A DNA stretch of 42,461 bases, from positions 1-42,461 of the forward strand of contig NZ_BBZJ01000041.1 in assembly GCF_001417775.1 (NCBI RefSeq), written 5' to 3'. A model generated the notes under the pieces. The model was not told where the DNA came from. It saw nothing but the letters and a program-made list of their open reading frames with translations, and did not search any database. Position 1 is the stretch's first letter. The number at the start of each line of letters is the position of its first letter. The DNA comes from Streptomyces sp. TP-A0356. Its GTDB lineage: Bacteria > Actinomycetota > Actinomycetes > Streptomycetales > Streptomycetaceae. Positions 9,560-18,840 of this stretch are shown here, piece by piece. The position numbers and the translations under genes are program-made.

Positions 9560-9760
9560 AAAACCAAGACATCGCAGCTCCGCGATGCCCAGCGGCACGG
9601 CGAGCGCCCGGTGCAGCGGCATCACCCACTCGCGCATCAGCTCGCGGCGCTTGCGGGTGAGGATCCCGTACGCCAGGCCGCCGACGGCCGCGACGGAGGC
9701 CGCGCCGATCGCGCCCGTCTGGAGGGCATGGAGCGTGCCCTCCTTGTCCGGAGCGGCACC
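9560..9760 (-). pseudogene. Fragment of a one-helix membrane protein, possibly a transfer ATPase N-terminus
   Basis: About 55 residues look like real protein: a hydrophobic helix 'GAIGAASVAAVGGLAYGIL', a basic patch 'RKRRELMREW' and 'VMPLHRALAVPLGI'. This resembles the start of FtsK/TraB-type proteins of Streptomyces integrative elements, but the match is from memory and weak. The region beyond it (9417-9560) is low-complexity C/A-rich DNA with no convincing gene. The fragment ends abruptly where the next plus-strand fragment begins. Confidence 0.3.
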
Positions 9761-10016
9761 GGACCTCGACGCCGCCGTGCCTGTGGACCACTGGGTCCTG
9801 CTCTCCACCGACCAAGCCCCTGCCGACTGGGGCGAACCCGTCGACTACCCCAGGAACATGCGCCACAGCCTGCGCGCCTTCCTTCCCACCGCCGTCGTGG
9901 GCCGGTATCACGGCAAAGGGCAGACCCTGCTCAACGGAGACTTCACCATCAGCCACCGGAGCCTTCTCGCCGGCGCCCTTGACCGCATCGAGCGCCTGCA
10001 ACCGACTCGTCGCTGA
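9741..10016 (+). pseudogene. C-terminal fragment of an unrecognised protein
   Basis: The plus-strand frame ending at TGA 10014-10016 encodes about 90 residues that read like a genuine protein end ('VDHWVLLSTDQAPADWGEP', 'MRHSLRAFLPTAVVGRYHGK', 'LLAGALDRIERLQ'). No start codon or ribosome binding site belongs to it, and upstream it runs into DNA from an opposite-strand fragment, so its 5' part has been lost. I do not recognise the family. Confidence 0.35.
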
Positions 10017-10196
10017 TAAGGCAGGACGCCCCGGGCTGTCGCACACCAGCCGAACCCGACATCACCCAATCAAGTTCAGCAGCTTCAGTGGCCGGAACTG
10101 TCCTCCAGCCGCCGTGACCCCTGTGAGCCGGTAATAGGTTTTCCCTACGGACGCCGTATCTGACGCGTCGCATCGCAAGGACGGAGCAGGAGAGCA

Positions 10197-11027
10197 GTGC
10201 CGGATAAGCACGTTGTCATCGTGACCGGCGGAGGTACGGGCATCGGGGAGGCCACCGCTCGGCTGATGTGCGGACAAGGCCACCATGTGGTCGTGTCCGG
10301 CCGACGGGCCGAGCCTTTGCGGCGCGTCGAACAGGAGACCGGGGCACTGGCGTATCCGTCCGATGTCGCTGACCCGGATGCGGCCAGCGGCCTCGTCCGG
10401 GCAACCCTGGCCGCGTACGGACGTCTCGACGGGCTGGTACTCAACGCGGGCATCGGGCGCGGCGGGAGTGTGGGGGACATGTCGCTGGAGGACTGGGACG
10501 AGGTGATGCGCACCAATCTCACCGGTCCGCTGCTGCTTCTGCGCGCAGCCATCCCGCACTTGCTGGAGACCAGGGGGGCGGTGGTGGCGGTCGCTTCGGT
10601 GTCGGCGCTGCGGAACGGAACGAGCAACGCCCCGTACGCCACGTCCAAGGCAGCTCTGCTCCAGCTATGCCGTTCCGTCGCTGTCGATTATGGGCGTCGA
10701 GGGCTTCGCGCCAACATTGTGTGCCCGAGCTGGGTGCGCAGTGAGATGGCCGACAGGCGCATGGCCCGCTTCGCCGAGGAGATGAGTATGCGAGGTGGCC
10801 TCGAGGCCGCCTATGCGGAGGCGACCATGCCGCTGCCCATGGGCCGGCCAGGCGAGCCGCGTGAGATCGCGGAGGCGATCAGCTGGCTGCTGTCTCCGGC
10901 GGCTTCCTATGTCAATGGTGCGGTGCTCACGGTCGACGGTGGGGCGACCGCCCTTGATCCCGGAACGCTCGCCTTCGACTTTCAGCTCGCGCCACGCCGC
11001 GACGGGCGCTCCGACGAGCTGCGCTGA
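10197..11027 (+). CDS. SDR-family NAD(P)-dependent oxidoreductase
   Basis: 276 residues, typical of classical short-chain dehydrogenases/reductases. The cofactor motif TGGGTGIG is at about residues 10-17, 'NAG' near 84, and the catalytic triad is visible as a Ser in 'VASVSA' followed by YATSK (Tyr and Lys). The C-terminal 'YVNGAVLTVDGG' is the usual SDR ending. It should reduce or oxidise a carbonyl/alcohol substrate in the cytoplasm; the substrate cannot be told. AGGAG at 10188-10192 fits the GTG start at 10197. Arg residues in 'VSGRRAEPL' after the second strand favour NADP(H). The gene stands alone between mobile-element debris and ligase fragments, with no pathway partner nearby. Confidence 0.9.
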   Translation: MPDKHVVIVTGGGTGIGEATARLMCGQGHHVVVSGRRAEPLRRVEQETGALAYPSDVADPDAASGLVRATLAAYGRLDGLVLNAGIGRGGSVGDMSLEDWDEVMRTNLTGPLLLLRAAIPHLLETRGAVVAVASVSALRNGTSNAPYATSKAALLQLCRSVAVDYGRRGLRANIVCPSWVRSEMADRRMARFAEEMSMRGGLEAAYAEATMPLPMGRPGEPREIAEAISWLLSPAASYVNGAVLTVDGGATALDPGTLAFDFQLAPRRDGRSDELR

Positions 11028-11444
11028 GGGTCCGGGTCTTGGTATGGAAGCGCGTCGGCCTCCCACAGGGCCTGGGCGGTGTCCTGGTGCACCCAGATCC
11101 AGGAGCCTCCCCCGCCGGCCGCGCCCAGGAAGCTGACACGGAAGGTGAGGCGCTGCCACCCGGCCCGGTACGACGAACCCGCGAAGCGCTGTACGGGCCT
11201 GTGTCTTTGGAACACGCCGTCTGGGGGTCGGTTTTGCAGCCCCAGGGGCAGACTGACGGAGTACTTGCCGCGAGTACTCACGTAATTACGATCGCCCAGC
11301 ACTGCGACTGCACGAGGCGCTCGAGGGAACGGGCGTTGAGGGGATCGTGGCGAAGCCGCTGAAGTTCGACAACGCCGTCAGCGAGGCGGCATAGCTGCCG
11401 ACCATCCGGAACCTGCCCGGCGCATGCGTGGAAGGCATCACGGC

Positions 11445-11531
11445 ATGACGTGGTCCTTGCCCGAGCCGATACTGACCGCGGCCGTGGAAAGCCCTGCCCT
11501 GCCCGCCGGATGGGCCGCGGAGCCCAAGTTA
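11445..11531 (+). pseudogene. ATP-dependent DNA ligase N-terminal fragment
   Basis: An ATG at 11445 opens 'MTWSLPEPILTAAVESPAL' and 'PAGWAAEPK', the usual beginning of Streptomyces LigC-like ATP-dependent DNA ligases, where the next residues should be the KxDG nucleotidylation motif. The match stops right there ('PKLWTGF' instead of 'PKWDGFR') and unrelated DNA follows. Just upstream, 11303-11395 reads 'GVEGIVAKPLKFDN' to a stop, which also looks like a ligase scrap ('EGIVAK') but is too short to be sure. Neither piece can be functional. Confidence 0.45.
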
Positions 11532-11575
11532 TGGACAGGGTTTGAGATTGTCCGTTGTCCGCGACGAAAACGGGG

Positions 11576-11602
11576 TCGGGCCCCTCAACATGAGGGACCC
11601 GA
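11576..11602 (-). terminator. Hairpin downstream of the ABC permease
   Basis: Two 12-nt arms (TCGGGCCCCTCA and TGAGGGACCCGA) pair with one mismatch around a 3-nt loop. The hairpin lies about 120 nt beyond the permease stop codon and has no T-run, as is usual for Streptomyces terminators. It could equally be a relic of an element end. Confidence 0.45.
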
Positions 11603-11719
11603 TCCGATACATGCGTTCAGCTCTGGCACGCGCACGCCGACGCGGTCTTGGCTTGCGACACAGTGAGGCTGGGGTCTCTGACGCGTCGACGCCGCAGCAG
11701 CAGGGACGACCGCCGGCCG

Positions 11720-14065
11720 TCACTCGGTGTGCAGGACGCGGGCGATGGTCTGCCGGGCCGCCGCACGCGCCGGCAGCAGCGCACCCAGTGCGGCGATCGC
11801 CACCCCGGCCAGCACCAGCAACGTCATCAACCCTGGGTGCCACACGTCCAGCATCCGGGAAGGGAAGGTGAGTTGGGCCGCGTGCTCGGTGATCGGGATC
11901 ACCACGTGGTACGCGGCGACTCCGAGCGGCAGGCCCAGGATCCCGCCGACGAGCCCGAGTCCGGCCATGGACACCACCATCATCACCGTGACCTGGCGTG
12001 GCGTCATGCCGATGGACTTGAGCATCCCGAGGTCGCGCTGGCGTTCCCGTGCGTTGAGTACGACGGTGTTGAACACGCCCATCGCTGCGACCAGCGTCAG
12101 CATCAGGGTCAGTGCGGAGGCGGAGCTGATGACGGTCACGGCGTCCGCGTTCAGCATTGTGTTTTTGGAAGGGTAGAGCCCCGGGTCGGCGGCTTGTACG
12201 GCCTTCGTGTAGGTGTTGAAGTCGGCATCGCGGGTGAGGTGCACCCAGTACTGGTTGGCCTGCGCGTCGGGTGCCAGAGCGGTCACCGTCGACCAGTCCG
12301 CGCGCATCCAGTCCTCCGGGCCGGCCAGGATCTCCCCGACCAGGGTCACGCGCTCCTGGTGGCCGTCCGCCGCGGTCAGGGTGAAAGAGTCGCCGAGCCG
12401 TAGCCCCTGTTTGGCGAGGAATCTGCCGGAGGCCACCACTTCGCCGGGTCTGCTCATCCAGCGGCCCCGCGCCAGGCTGTCCGGGAGCGTCGACCGTCCC
12501 CCGCGCACGCCCTCGATCGCCACTCCTTCGCTCCGGCCGAGGATCCGTACGTTGATGAAGCCCACTGCGGCCACGTCGGCGACATCCGGCAGAGAGCCCA
12601 GGAGTTTCTGCGTTGCGGCGTCGTTGTGACGCGGGGCGGTCTGATCGAACTTGGTCTGTCCTCGCCAGACGGTCGACTGTGCCTTGCCGTAGTCCTGTTC
12701 CGCGTGGCCGTAGGAGACCATGGTGGCCGACAGGCCGGTGGCGAAGGTCACCGTGGCCACGCCGAGCAGGACCGAGGCGATGGTGAGCAGCGCCCGTCCG
12801 GGCCGGGCGAAGGGCAGGCCCAGGCCCAGAGTCATCGAGCGTGGCAGCCGCACCCCGCTCAACCACCGCTGCACCGCCGGTCCCCGTCCGGCGTGCGGTG
12901 CGCTGCCCGCGCTGATGGCGCGTGCCGCGGAGAGCCGGTGGGCGCGCAGGGCCGGGATCAGCGCGGCCAGCAGTACCGTCAGGGGCATGCCGAGTGCGGC
13001 GGTCGCGTACGCCCAGGAGCTGATCGTCGGGTGCACGGTCGCGGTGCCGAGGTTCGCGCCCTGGAAGACCTGGTGCAGCAGCGGCGGCGCGACCACCCCG
13101 CCCAGGGCCGTGCCGGCCAGCGAGCCCGCCGTGGCGGGGACGCAGACCATCACCAGGTAGACGGCGACGACCTGTCGGGGCGTGAAGCCCAGGGACTTGA
13201 GCACACCGATGTGTCTGAAACCGGAGACGACGGCGCCGCTCACCACGTTGCCCACGATCAGGACGGCCACCAGCAGGCCGAGGATCCCGAAGGCCATGAG
13301 GAACGGCACGTAGCCGTTGGGGTTGGCCGCGACCTGCGCCTTCAAGGTCAGGTACGACTGATGCGCGACCAGCGATCCGGACGGCAGGCCGGCGCTGACC
13401 GCCGAGGTGTCCGCACTGATCTGACGGGCTGTCGCGGCCCGGTCGAACCGGTAGAGCATCTGGTACGTCGTGGGGTGCAGGGCCGGGATCTGCTGCGGGG
13501 AGACCCATGCCTGCGCGGTGCCGCTCACGCTGGAGGCGAGGCCCACCACGGTCAGGGGCCGCTGCCCGGGCAGTTGGATCCTCTTGCCGATCGGCGAATG
13601 CGGCCCGTGGCCCATCCCGGGCGCGTCCGGCAACGCCAGCACGATCTGGCCCGGACCGGTGGCCCAGTGCCCGGCGAACAGGTCCAGTCGGTCGACGTCG
13701 CCACCGGGGTCCGCCCGCCCGACGACTGTCAGGGGGCCGGGCGCCATTCCGGGCATCTGGGACGCCGCGCTTTCCGGCATGTCGATCACGGCTTGCGAAA
13801 ACGGCCCGGCCGAGGCCCGCACGCCCGGACGTTCCGCAGTCCGCTCCAGTTCCGTGCCGGAGACCTTCGCCGCGTCGAAGGTGGCGACGACGTGCGCGCC
13901 GTGCACCTGACCGAATAGCCGGTCGAAGGGGCCCGACGCGACGTCGAGCAGGCCGAGGGCGACCACCAGGGCCGTACTGGAAACGAGGACCACTGCCGCG
14001 ATCACGGAAGTCTGCAACCGGCGCCGACGCACGGCCGCGCGGGAGGCCCTCCACACCGCGCTCAC
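11720..14065 (-). CDS. MacB/FtsX-type ABC transporter permease
   Basis: 781 residues with an N-terminal membrane helix (about 20-42), a large extracellular region, a first FtsX domain with several helices in the middle, a second extracellular region and a second FtsX domain at the end ('ALTLMLTLVAAMGVFNTVVLNARERQRDLGMLKSIGMTPRQVTVMM' type motif and 'GALLPARAAARQTIARVLHTE'). Duplicated FtsX permeases of this size work with a LolD/MacB-like ATPase to move peptides, lipids or antibiotics across the membrane. Its ATG overlaps the stop of the ATPase gene by 4 nt, so the two are one operon. The operon is divergent from a sensor kinase/regulator pair, which probably controls it. Confidence 0.9.
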   Translation of the reverse strand: MSAVWRASRAAVRRRRLQTSVIAAVVLVSSTALVVALGLLDVASGPFDRLFGQVHGAHVVATFDAAKVSGTELERTAERPGVRASAGPFSQAVIDMPESAASQMPGMAPGPLTVVGRADPGGDVDRLDLFAGHWATGPGQIVLALPDAPGMGHGPHSPIGKRIQLPGQRPLTVVGLASSVSGTAQAWVSPQQIPALHPTTYQMLYRFDRAATARQISADTSAVSAGLPSGSLVAHQSYLTLKAQVAANPNGYVPFLMAFGILGLLVAVLIVGNVVSGAVVSGFRHIGVLKSLGFTPRQVVAVYLVMVCVPATAGSLAGTALGGVVAPPLLHQVFQGANLGTATVHPTISSWAYATAALGMPLTVLLAALIPALRAHRLSAARAISAGSAPHAGRGPAVQRWLSGVRLPRSMTLGLGLPFARPGRALLTIASVLLGVATVTFATGLSATMVSYGHAEQDYGKAQSTVWRGQTKFDQTAPRHNDAATQKLLGSLPDVADVAAVGFINVRILGRSEGVAIEGVRGGRSTLPDSLARGRWMSRPGEVVASGRFLAKQGLRLGDSFTLTAADGHQERVTLVGEILAGPEDWMRADWSTVTALAPDAQANQYWVHLTRDADFNTYTKAVQAADPGLYPSKNTMLNADAVTVISSASALTLMLTLVAAMGVFNTVVLNARERQRDLGMLKSIGMTPRQVTVMMVVSMAGLGLVGGILGLPLGVAAYHVVIPITEHAAQLTFPSRMLDVWHPGLMTLLVLAGVAIAALGALLPARAAARQTIARVLHTE

Positions 14066-14826
14066 GCCGACCGCTCCAAGGCCCGCTCGCCGGTGATCTG
14101 GCCGTCCGCCATCATCACCAGGCGGCCGGCACAGCGGGTGGCCAGTGTCTGGTCGTGCGTTACCAACAGCAAAGTCTGGCCCAGTTCGTTGAGGTCGATG
14201 AGAAGATCCATCACCTGTTCGCCCGCGTGGCTATCCAGCGCGCCGGTCGGCTCGTCCGCCAGCAGCAGCGCGGGCCGGTTCATCAGCGCGCGGGCCACCG
14301 CCGCGCGCTGCCGCTCGCCGCCACTGAGCGCGGCGGGGTAGACGTTCCTGCGGTCGGCGATGCCGAGTTCGTCCAGCAGTTCCAGCGCCCGGCGCCGGGC
14401 CTGACGGGTGGGCGTTCCGGTGAGCTGTGCGGCCAGGGCGACGTTGTCGATCGTGGGCAGGTCGTCGATGAGGTTGAAGAACTGGAAGATCATGCCGATC
14501 CGGCGGCGCCGGAAGAGCGCCAGCCCGGTCTCGTTCATCGCGCCCAGGTCCTCGCCGTGCACGTGCACCCGGCCGGCGCTCGGCCGGTCAAGGCCGGCGA
14601 TCATGTTGAGCAGTGTGGACTTGCCGCAGCCGGACGGTCCCATCACCGCGACCGCCTCCCCGGCGCCGATCTTCAGCGACACCCCGTTCAGGGCGACGGT
14701 GTCGCCGTACTCCTTGCGCAGGCCGCTCACCCGGACGATGTCCTGCTCGTGCACGGCGGCCGGGCCGGCCTCCGCAGTCGTGCCGCTGATGTCTTCGGTG
14801 GTCATGACAGGGACGGTAGGCGGCAT
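14062..14826 (-). CDS. ABC transporter ATP-binding protein (MacB/LolD type)
   Basis: 254 residues with Walker A GPSGCGKST at about 63-71, a Q-loop in 'MIFQFFNLI', the signature LSGGERQR, Walker B 'LLLADEPTGALDS' and the H-loop 'LLVTHD'. The 'FFNLI' Q-loop and 'TGALDS' place it with the MacB/LolD exporters. It powers the FtsX permease encoded next, whose start overlaps this stop by 4 nt. ATG at 14805 is a possible alternative start that removes seven residues; neither start has a strong ribosome binding site. The promoter should lie in the 108-bp gap shared with the histidine kinase gene. Confidence 0.9.
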   Translation of the reverse strand: MPPTVPVMTTEDISGTTAEAGPAAVHEQDIVRVSGLRKEYGDTVALNGVSLKIGAGEAVAVMGPSGCGKSTLLNMIAGLDRPSAGRVHVHGEDLGAMNETGLALFRRRRIGMIFQFFNLIDDLPTIDNVALAAQLTGTPTRQARRRALELLDELGIADRRNVYPAALSGGERQRAAVARALMNRPALLLADEPTGALDSHAGEQVMDLLIDLNELGQTLLLVTHDQTLATRCAGRLVMMADGQITGERALERSA

Positions 14827-14934
14827 GGGCAGCCCCGAGCGTCAGCCCCCGGAGGTATCCCGCGGCGGCGGTCATCCTGGCGATGTACGGGGTGGACCCG
14901 CAGAGGGACGCCCGCTCGTCGGCCGGCTGGCACG
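14827..14934. promoter_or_regulatory. Divergent promoter region of exporter and sensor pair
   Basis: A 108-bp gap between the outward-facing ABC ATPase and histidine kinase genes. Both transcripts must start here or close by, and the response regulator encoded downstream is the likely binder. I could not pick out a convincing operator repeat by eye. Confidence 0.35.
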
Positions 14935-15816
14935 ATGGACGACGTGTGGAGATCGGAGACGGGCTGGCTGCTCATCGCCCTCACGACCGTGAGCCTGGCG
15001 GTGACCGGGGGCACCGCCCTGCTGCTGGCGCGCGCCCGCCGCCGCTACCGCAAGGTCCTGGAGGACCGCCGCTGGCTGCTGGAGCGCGAGCGGGAGGCTG
15101 CCGCCCGCACGGCGGTGGCAGCCGAACGTGCTCGCATCGCACGGGAGTTGCACGACATCGTCAGCCACAAGGTCAGCCTGATGGTCGTACAGGCGACCGC
15201 AGCCCGCGAGGTGCTCACCGCCCTGCCGGACGCGGCGGAGACCGCGCTGCAGGCCGTGGAGGGTGCCGGACGCGACGCGATGACCGAACTGCGCCACCTG
15301 CTGGGCCTGCTGGCGCCGTCGCCGGACGGCGACGACGACCGGATTGAGCGCGAGGGCGAAGGAGACCTCTCCGGACTCGCACCCCAGCCGAGCCTGAGTC
15401 AACTGGGCACCCTGGTCGACCGGATCGCCTTCGCCGGCCTCCCGGTCGAGGTGGGCATCTCCGGGCAACCGCGCCCGTTGCCGCCCGGCATCGACGTCAC
15501 CGCCTACCGGATCGTGCAGGAGGCGCTGACCAACGCACTCAAGTACGGCGACGGCGGCACGGCGACCGTGACGGTGCGCTATGCGGACCACTGTCTGCGG
15601 GTCGAGGTGCTCAACAGCGGGCCGAGCGTGCTGTTCGCAGGCCCCGCGAGCACGGGAGCCCGATCCGGTGGCCACCAGCGCCGGAACGACGGAGCGGGAC
15701 ACGGCCTGATCGGTCTGCGCGAGCGCGTCGCCCTCTACGGAGGCCACTTCGACGCTAGACGCCGCGTCGGTGGCGGCTACCGTGTCCGCGCCCGCATCCC
15801 CCTGGAGCGCCCGTGA
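14935..15816 (+). CDS. NarL-type sensor histidine kinase
   Basis: 293 residues from ATG 14935. One membrane helix (about 11-32) with almost no extracellular part is followed by a coiled linker and a HisKA_3 domain with the phospho-accepting His at residue 73 in 'ARIARELHDIVSHK'. A HATPase domain follows with the N-box 'EALTNALKYG' and a 'GHGLIGLRERV' G-box. The tiny extracellular part suggests it senses through the membrane or through the neighbouring ABC exporter rather than binding a ligand outside. It overlaps the response regulator by 4 nt (GTGA). The frame stays open far upstream, but that region is antisense to the exporter operon and should not be included. Confidence 0.9.
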   Translation: MDDVWRSETGWLLIALTTVSLAVTGGTALLLARARRRYRKVLEDRRWLLEREREAAARTAVAAERARIARELHDIVSHKVSLMVVQATAAREVLTALPDAAETALQAVEGAGRDAMTELRHLLGLLAPSPDGDDDRIEREGEGDLSGLAPQPSLSQLGTLVDRIAFAGLPVEVGISGQPRPLPPGIDVTAYRIVQEALTNALKYGDGGTATVTVRYADHCLRVEVLNSGPSVLFAGPASTGARSGGHQRRNDGAGHGLIGLRERVALYGGHFDARRRVGGGYRVRARIPLERP

Positions 15817-16616
15817 CCCAGCCCCCCGCCGACCGCATCCACCAGGCCCCGAACCGGATCCCGAACGCCCAGGAGCCGAGCCCGAGCAGGGAAACCGTCG
15901 CCCCGCGCGTCCTCATCGCCGACGACGAGGAACTCATCCGAACCGGCTTCCGCCTCATCCTCACCTCGCGCGGCATCGAGGTCATCGGCGAGGCCGCAGA
16001 TGGCGTAGAAGCCATCGCAGAGGCCGAACGTCTACGCCCGGACGTCCTCCTGATGGACATCCGCATGCCCAAACTGGACGGCCTGGAAGCCGCCAAGCGC
16101 GTCCTGCGGCTACTCCCGCACTGCCGGGTCCTCATGCTCACCACGTTCGACCTCGACCGCTACGTCTACGCGGCGCTCGCCGCCGGGGCGAGCGGCTTCC
16201 TACTCAAGGACGTCACCGCCGCCCATCTCGCCGCGGCGGTGCGGCTGGTCAACACGGGCGACGCGCTGCTCGCCCCCTCGATCACCCGCCGTCTGGTCGA
16301 ACGCTACGCGACCACCCACGAGGCCGGCCGAGCCGAGGCGGCTCACCGCCCCGCCACTGCGGCGACCGTGGACCGCACACCCCCGCTGCACCGCGACCTC
16401 GCTGCGCTAACACCCCGCGAACGCGAGGTGCTGGTGCTCATGGGCCGGGGCCTGTCGAACACCGAACTCGCCGACACCCTCACCCTCAGCGAGGCCACCG
16501 TGAAGACCCACGTCGCCCGGATCTTCGCCAAGCTTGCCCTCCGCGACCGCGCCCAAGCCGTCATCCTCGCCTACGAGACGGGCCTGGTCACCCCCGGCAG
16601 CTCCACCGCCGAATGA
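15813..16616 (+). CDS. NarL/FixJ-family response regulator
   Basis: 267 residues. After an unusual 30-residue Pro-rich N-terminal extension comes a receiver domain with the acidic pair D37-D38, the phospho-acceptor D82 in 'LLMDIRMP' and K132 in 'FLLKDV'. A LuxR-type helix-turn-helix lies at the C-terminus ('LTPREREVLVLMGRGLSNTELA'). The linker is longer than usual (about 160-205). It is coupled to the kinase by a GTGA overlap and probably regulates the divergent MacB-type exporter. Starts further inside (no ATG is available before the receiver) are less likely. Confidence 0.9.
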   Translation: MTQPPADRIHQAPNRIPNAQEPSPSRETVAPRVLIADDEELIRTGFRLILTSRGIEVIGEAADGVEAIAEAERLRPDVLLMDIRMPKLDGLEAAKRVLRLLPHCRVLMLTTFDLDRYVYAALAAGASGFLLKDVTAAHLAAAVRLVNTGDALLAPSITRRLVERYATTHEAGRAEAAHRPATAATVDRTPPLHRDLAALTPREREVLVLMGRGLSNTELADTLTLSEATVKTHVARIFAKLALRDRAQAVILAYETGLVTPGSSTAE

Positions 16617-16699
16617 CACCCCTTCCCCAGTAGGCAGCATCGACGCCCGCCAATCCTCTTCTCACACCAATCTGCTCCAGCAACAGAACAGAGTCGAGA

Positions 16700-16858
16700 A
16701 AGAACGCCGGCCAGGTCCGCGCCCTGGCGGGACGGGACCATGACGAGTCCGAAGCGCGCGAAGAGGATGATGCGGAAGCCGTCCGCCTTCTGCTGCGCGA
16801 TCCATTCCCGCGGCAGTGCCTCACCCGGGGGTACCTGTCGCCGAGCTTCGACGGACAT
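16700..16858 (-). pseudogene. ATP-dependent DNA ligase N-terminal fragment, inverted
   Basis: On the minus strand, an ATG at 16858 opens a frame whose first 50 or so residues match ligase adenylation domains: 'LPREWIAQQKADGFRIILFA', which contains the KxDG motif, followed by 'SRQGADLAGVLSRL'. The match ends near 16700, after which the frame encodes nothing recognisable. A larger ligase C-terminal piece lies 2 kb away on the other strand (18841-19625). An inversion or two separate ligase relics could explain this. Confidence 0.55.
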
Positions 16859-16886
16859 CGGCTCGATCGGAGGAGTCAGGGCACAT

Positions 16887-17641
16887 CTACCTGGTGCGGC
16901 CGCCCCCGTGCGCTGAGCGGACCGAATAGGTGCAGTTCAGGGCTGTGGTGTACGCCGCGTTCCGCGCCGCCCACCTGCCCCGGAACGCGCGTCTCGGCAT
17001 CTCCTTCGCATTGAAGCCATACAGCCCCACGCTGCGCCACAGCTGGTACGACCGCGGCGGTAGCCACTTCACCTCCCGCCGCGGGCCCGTGTGCGACCTC
17101 TCGGCCGGCACCTGGCGCACTACATCCCTGCCCGCCGCACGTCCCCATGGCGACCAGACGGCAGCAGCGCGCTGGCGGATCGGGTTCGCCCGTACGAGGT
17201 CCTGCCCGATCGCCCACAAGTAGAACTGGTTGACCGTGGAGACCTCCCGGTCCCAGCTCGTGTCTTCCAGCCGAGGCCCATGCTCGTCGCGACGGCGCCA
17301 CCACTCGTACGCCGCCCGATCGTCCACTGTCGCGTACCGCCAGTCGCGCTCTCCCCGCGAGAACCACAAGAAGTCTAAGTAGGTCCGCAGGTCCCGGGCG
17401 TGCGCCGCCTGCGTGTTCCAGGGAGAGGACACCAGCCACACCGAATGTAGCGGTTCAATGCCACGTCGTACCCGCCCGCCGGACTGATCAGGAACGGTTG
17501 GCCCTCGGGCACACCCAAGTCGTCCAGTTGCTGACCGAGACCTATGAACAGGGCACTGAACTCCCTCATGAACGAGGTCGCTTCACACGGCCGCGCCTGG
17601 TCTCGGCAAGTGAAGTGCACCCGCCATCCGGTGGTCGACAT
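16887..17641 (-). pseudogene. Tyrosine-recombinase (integrase) N-terminal remnant, frameshifted
   Basis: From ATG 17641 the minus strand encodes 'LGVPEGQPFLISPAGGYDV' and 'ALNRYI', then shifts frame near 17440 into 'SSPWNTQAAHARDLRTYLDF' and 'REVSTVNQFYLWAIGQDLVR', the SAM-like core-binding domain of Streptomyces site-specific integrases. A further stretch 'PPRSYQLWRSVGLYGFNA' follows before the protein dissolves near 16930. The catalytic Arg-His-Arg-Tyr half is gone, so it is inactive. Confidence 0.65.
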
Positions 17642-17841
17642 GACCGGGCGGCGGCCCTCGCGCAACTGCCGGCGGACACCGGCCTGGACGGCGTCATGTG
17701 ACCTGTACGGGTGTCTCAGCCCCACAGTGTCTCAGGTGGCGCACCTCCGTAGACGACACACGTTCGTCGCCGATGGGTCGGGGAGCCGAAGAAGGAAATA
17801 GGGCCGCGCGGCCGTCGGCGCGGCACAGATAACCTGCGCGG

Positions 17842-18771
17842 ATGGAGCGGATTCAGCGGGCCACTGGCGCGGTCGTCGGCTCAGCGGTGGGTGACGCCCT
17901 GGGCGGTCCTTTCGAGTTCGGCCCCCAGGGAGCATTCTCCGCACGGTTTCCCGCGCCCGGTGCCGGTGACGAGATGTGCGGAGGCGGCGGCTGGGACCCC
18001 GGCGAGGCCACTGACGACACACAGATGGCCGTCCTGGTCGCGGAGTCGCTGCTGGAGCGGGGCGGACTGGATCTGCCGGACATCTTCGCCCGCTTCCAGC
18101 GGTGGGCAGCATCACAACCGAAGGACATCGGCTTGCAGACCGAAGACGTCCTGACCAACGGCATGCCCTGGGACCTCGCCGCCGCGATCCATTTCCAGGT
18201 CAACCAGCGAGCAGCAGGAAACGGCGCCTTGATGCGGGCATCGACCTCCGCGGTCCACTTCGCTGCCGCCGGCCAGGAAGCCACGATGGACGCGGCCCGC
18301 CGGATCGCTGCCCTCACCCACGGTGACCGCGCGGCCTGGGAAGGCACCGCGATCTTTCACGAACTCATCCGCGTCACGTTTGAGGACACCGAACCCCTCA
18401 CCGCGCTCCCGGACATCCTGGCTCATGTCCACCCCGACCACCGCGGCCGTTACGTCACCGTCCTCGCGCCCGGCTGGCATCCCGATCAGGCGACCGAGTT
18501 CAACGGTGCCGTCTGGCCCTGCCTGGGCTCCGCTGTCTGGGCCCTGCGTACCACCACCAGCTTCGAAGACGCGATACGCGCGGCGATCGACCTCGGCGGT
18601 GACACGGACACGGTCGCCGCGGTGACCGGAGGCCTCGCGGGGGCGTACTACGGGATGGATGCAATCCCCGCCCGCTGGACCCAGCCGCTCCATGTTCCCC
18701 TCCCAGGATTCGACGGACGGGTGCTGCACCTGGCAGATCTGCTCCAACTTGCACGCCATCTCCAAGGCTGA
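17842..18771 (+). CDS. ADP-ribosylglycohydrolase family protein
   Basis: 309 residues, full length for the DraG/ARH family. The metal-binding signature is complete: 'GSAVGDALGGPFEF' at the N-terminus, 'EATDDTQMA' (about 54-62), 'GNGALMR' (about 126-132), 'THGD' and the C-terminal 'LGGDTDTVAAVTGGLAGAYYG'. Such enzymes use two Mg ions to remove ADP-ribose from proteins, nucleic acids or small molecules. The substrate is unknown, and no ADP-ribosyltransferase or DarT-like toxin gene is visible nearby. The gene starts at ATG 17842 with only a weak ribosome binding site. It is the only intact gene in a stretch of truncated ones and separates the two opposite-strand ligase pieces. Confidence 0.9.
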   Translation: MERIQRATGAVVGSAVGDALGGPFEFGPQGAFSARFPAPGAGDEMCGGGGWDPGEATDDTQMAVLVAESLLERGGLDLPDIFARFQRWAASQPKDIGLQTEDVLTNGMPWDLAAAIHFQVNQRAAGNGALMRASTSAVHFAAAGQEATMDAARRIAALTHGDRAAWEGTAIFHELIRVTFEDTEPLTALPDILAHVHPDHRGRYVTVLAPGWHPDQATEFNGAVWPCLGSAVWALRTTTSFEDAIRAAIDLGGDTDTVAAVTGGLAGAYYGMDAIPARWTQPLHVPLPGFDGRVLHLADLLQLARHLQG

Positions 18772-18840
18772 ATCGGCTCCTGCTGCGCGATGGCACCCTT
18801 CACGAATTCCAACGTCCGGTGACCGGCCGACGGGTGACGG

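Noticed and set aside
11303..11395. A possible separate ligase fragment ('GVEGIVAKPLKFDN')
   Set aside because: It is too short to call as its own feature; mentioned only with the adjoining ligase fragment.
11529..14054. A second long minus-strand frame overlapping the MacB-type permease
   Set aside because: It is a frame shadow: its product is Arg/Gly/Pro-rich, whereas the other frame encodes membrane helices and FtsX motifs.
13507..14934. A 476-codon extension upstream of the first histidine kinase
   Set aside because: It runs antisense through the ABC operon and encodes Arg/Pro-rich sequence; the kinase protein pattern starts at 14935.
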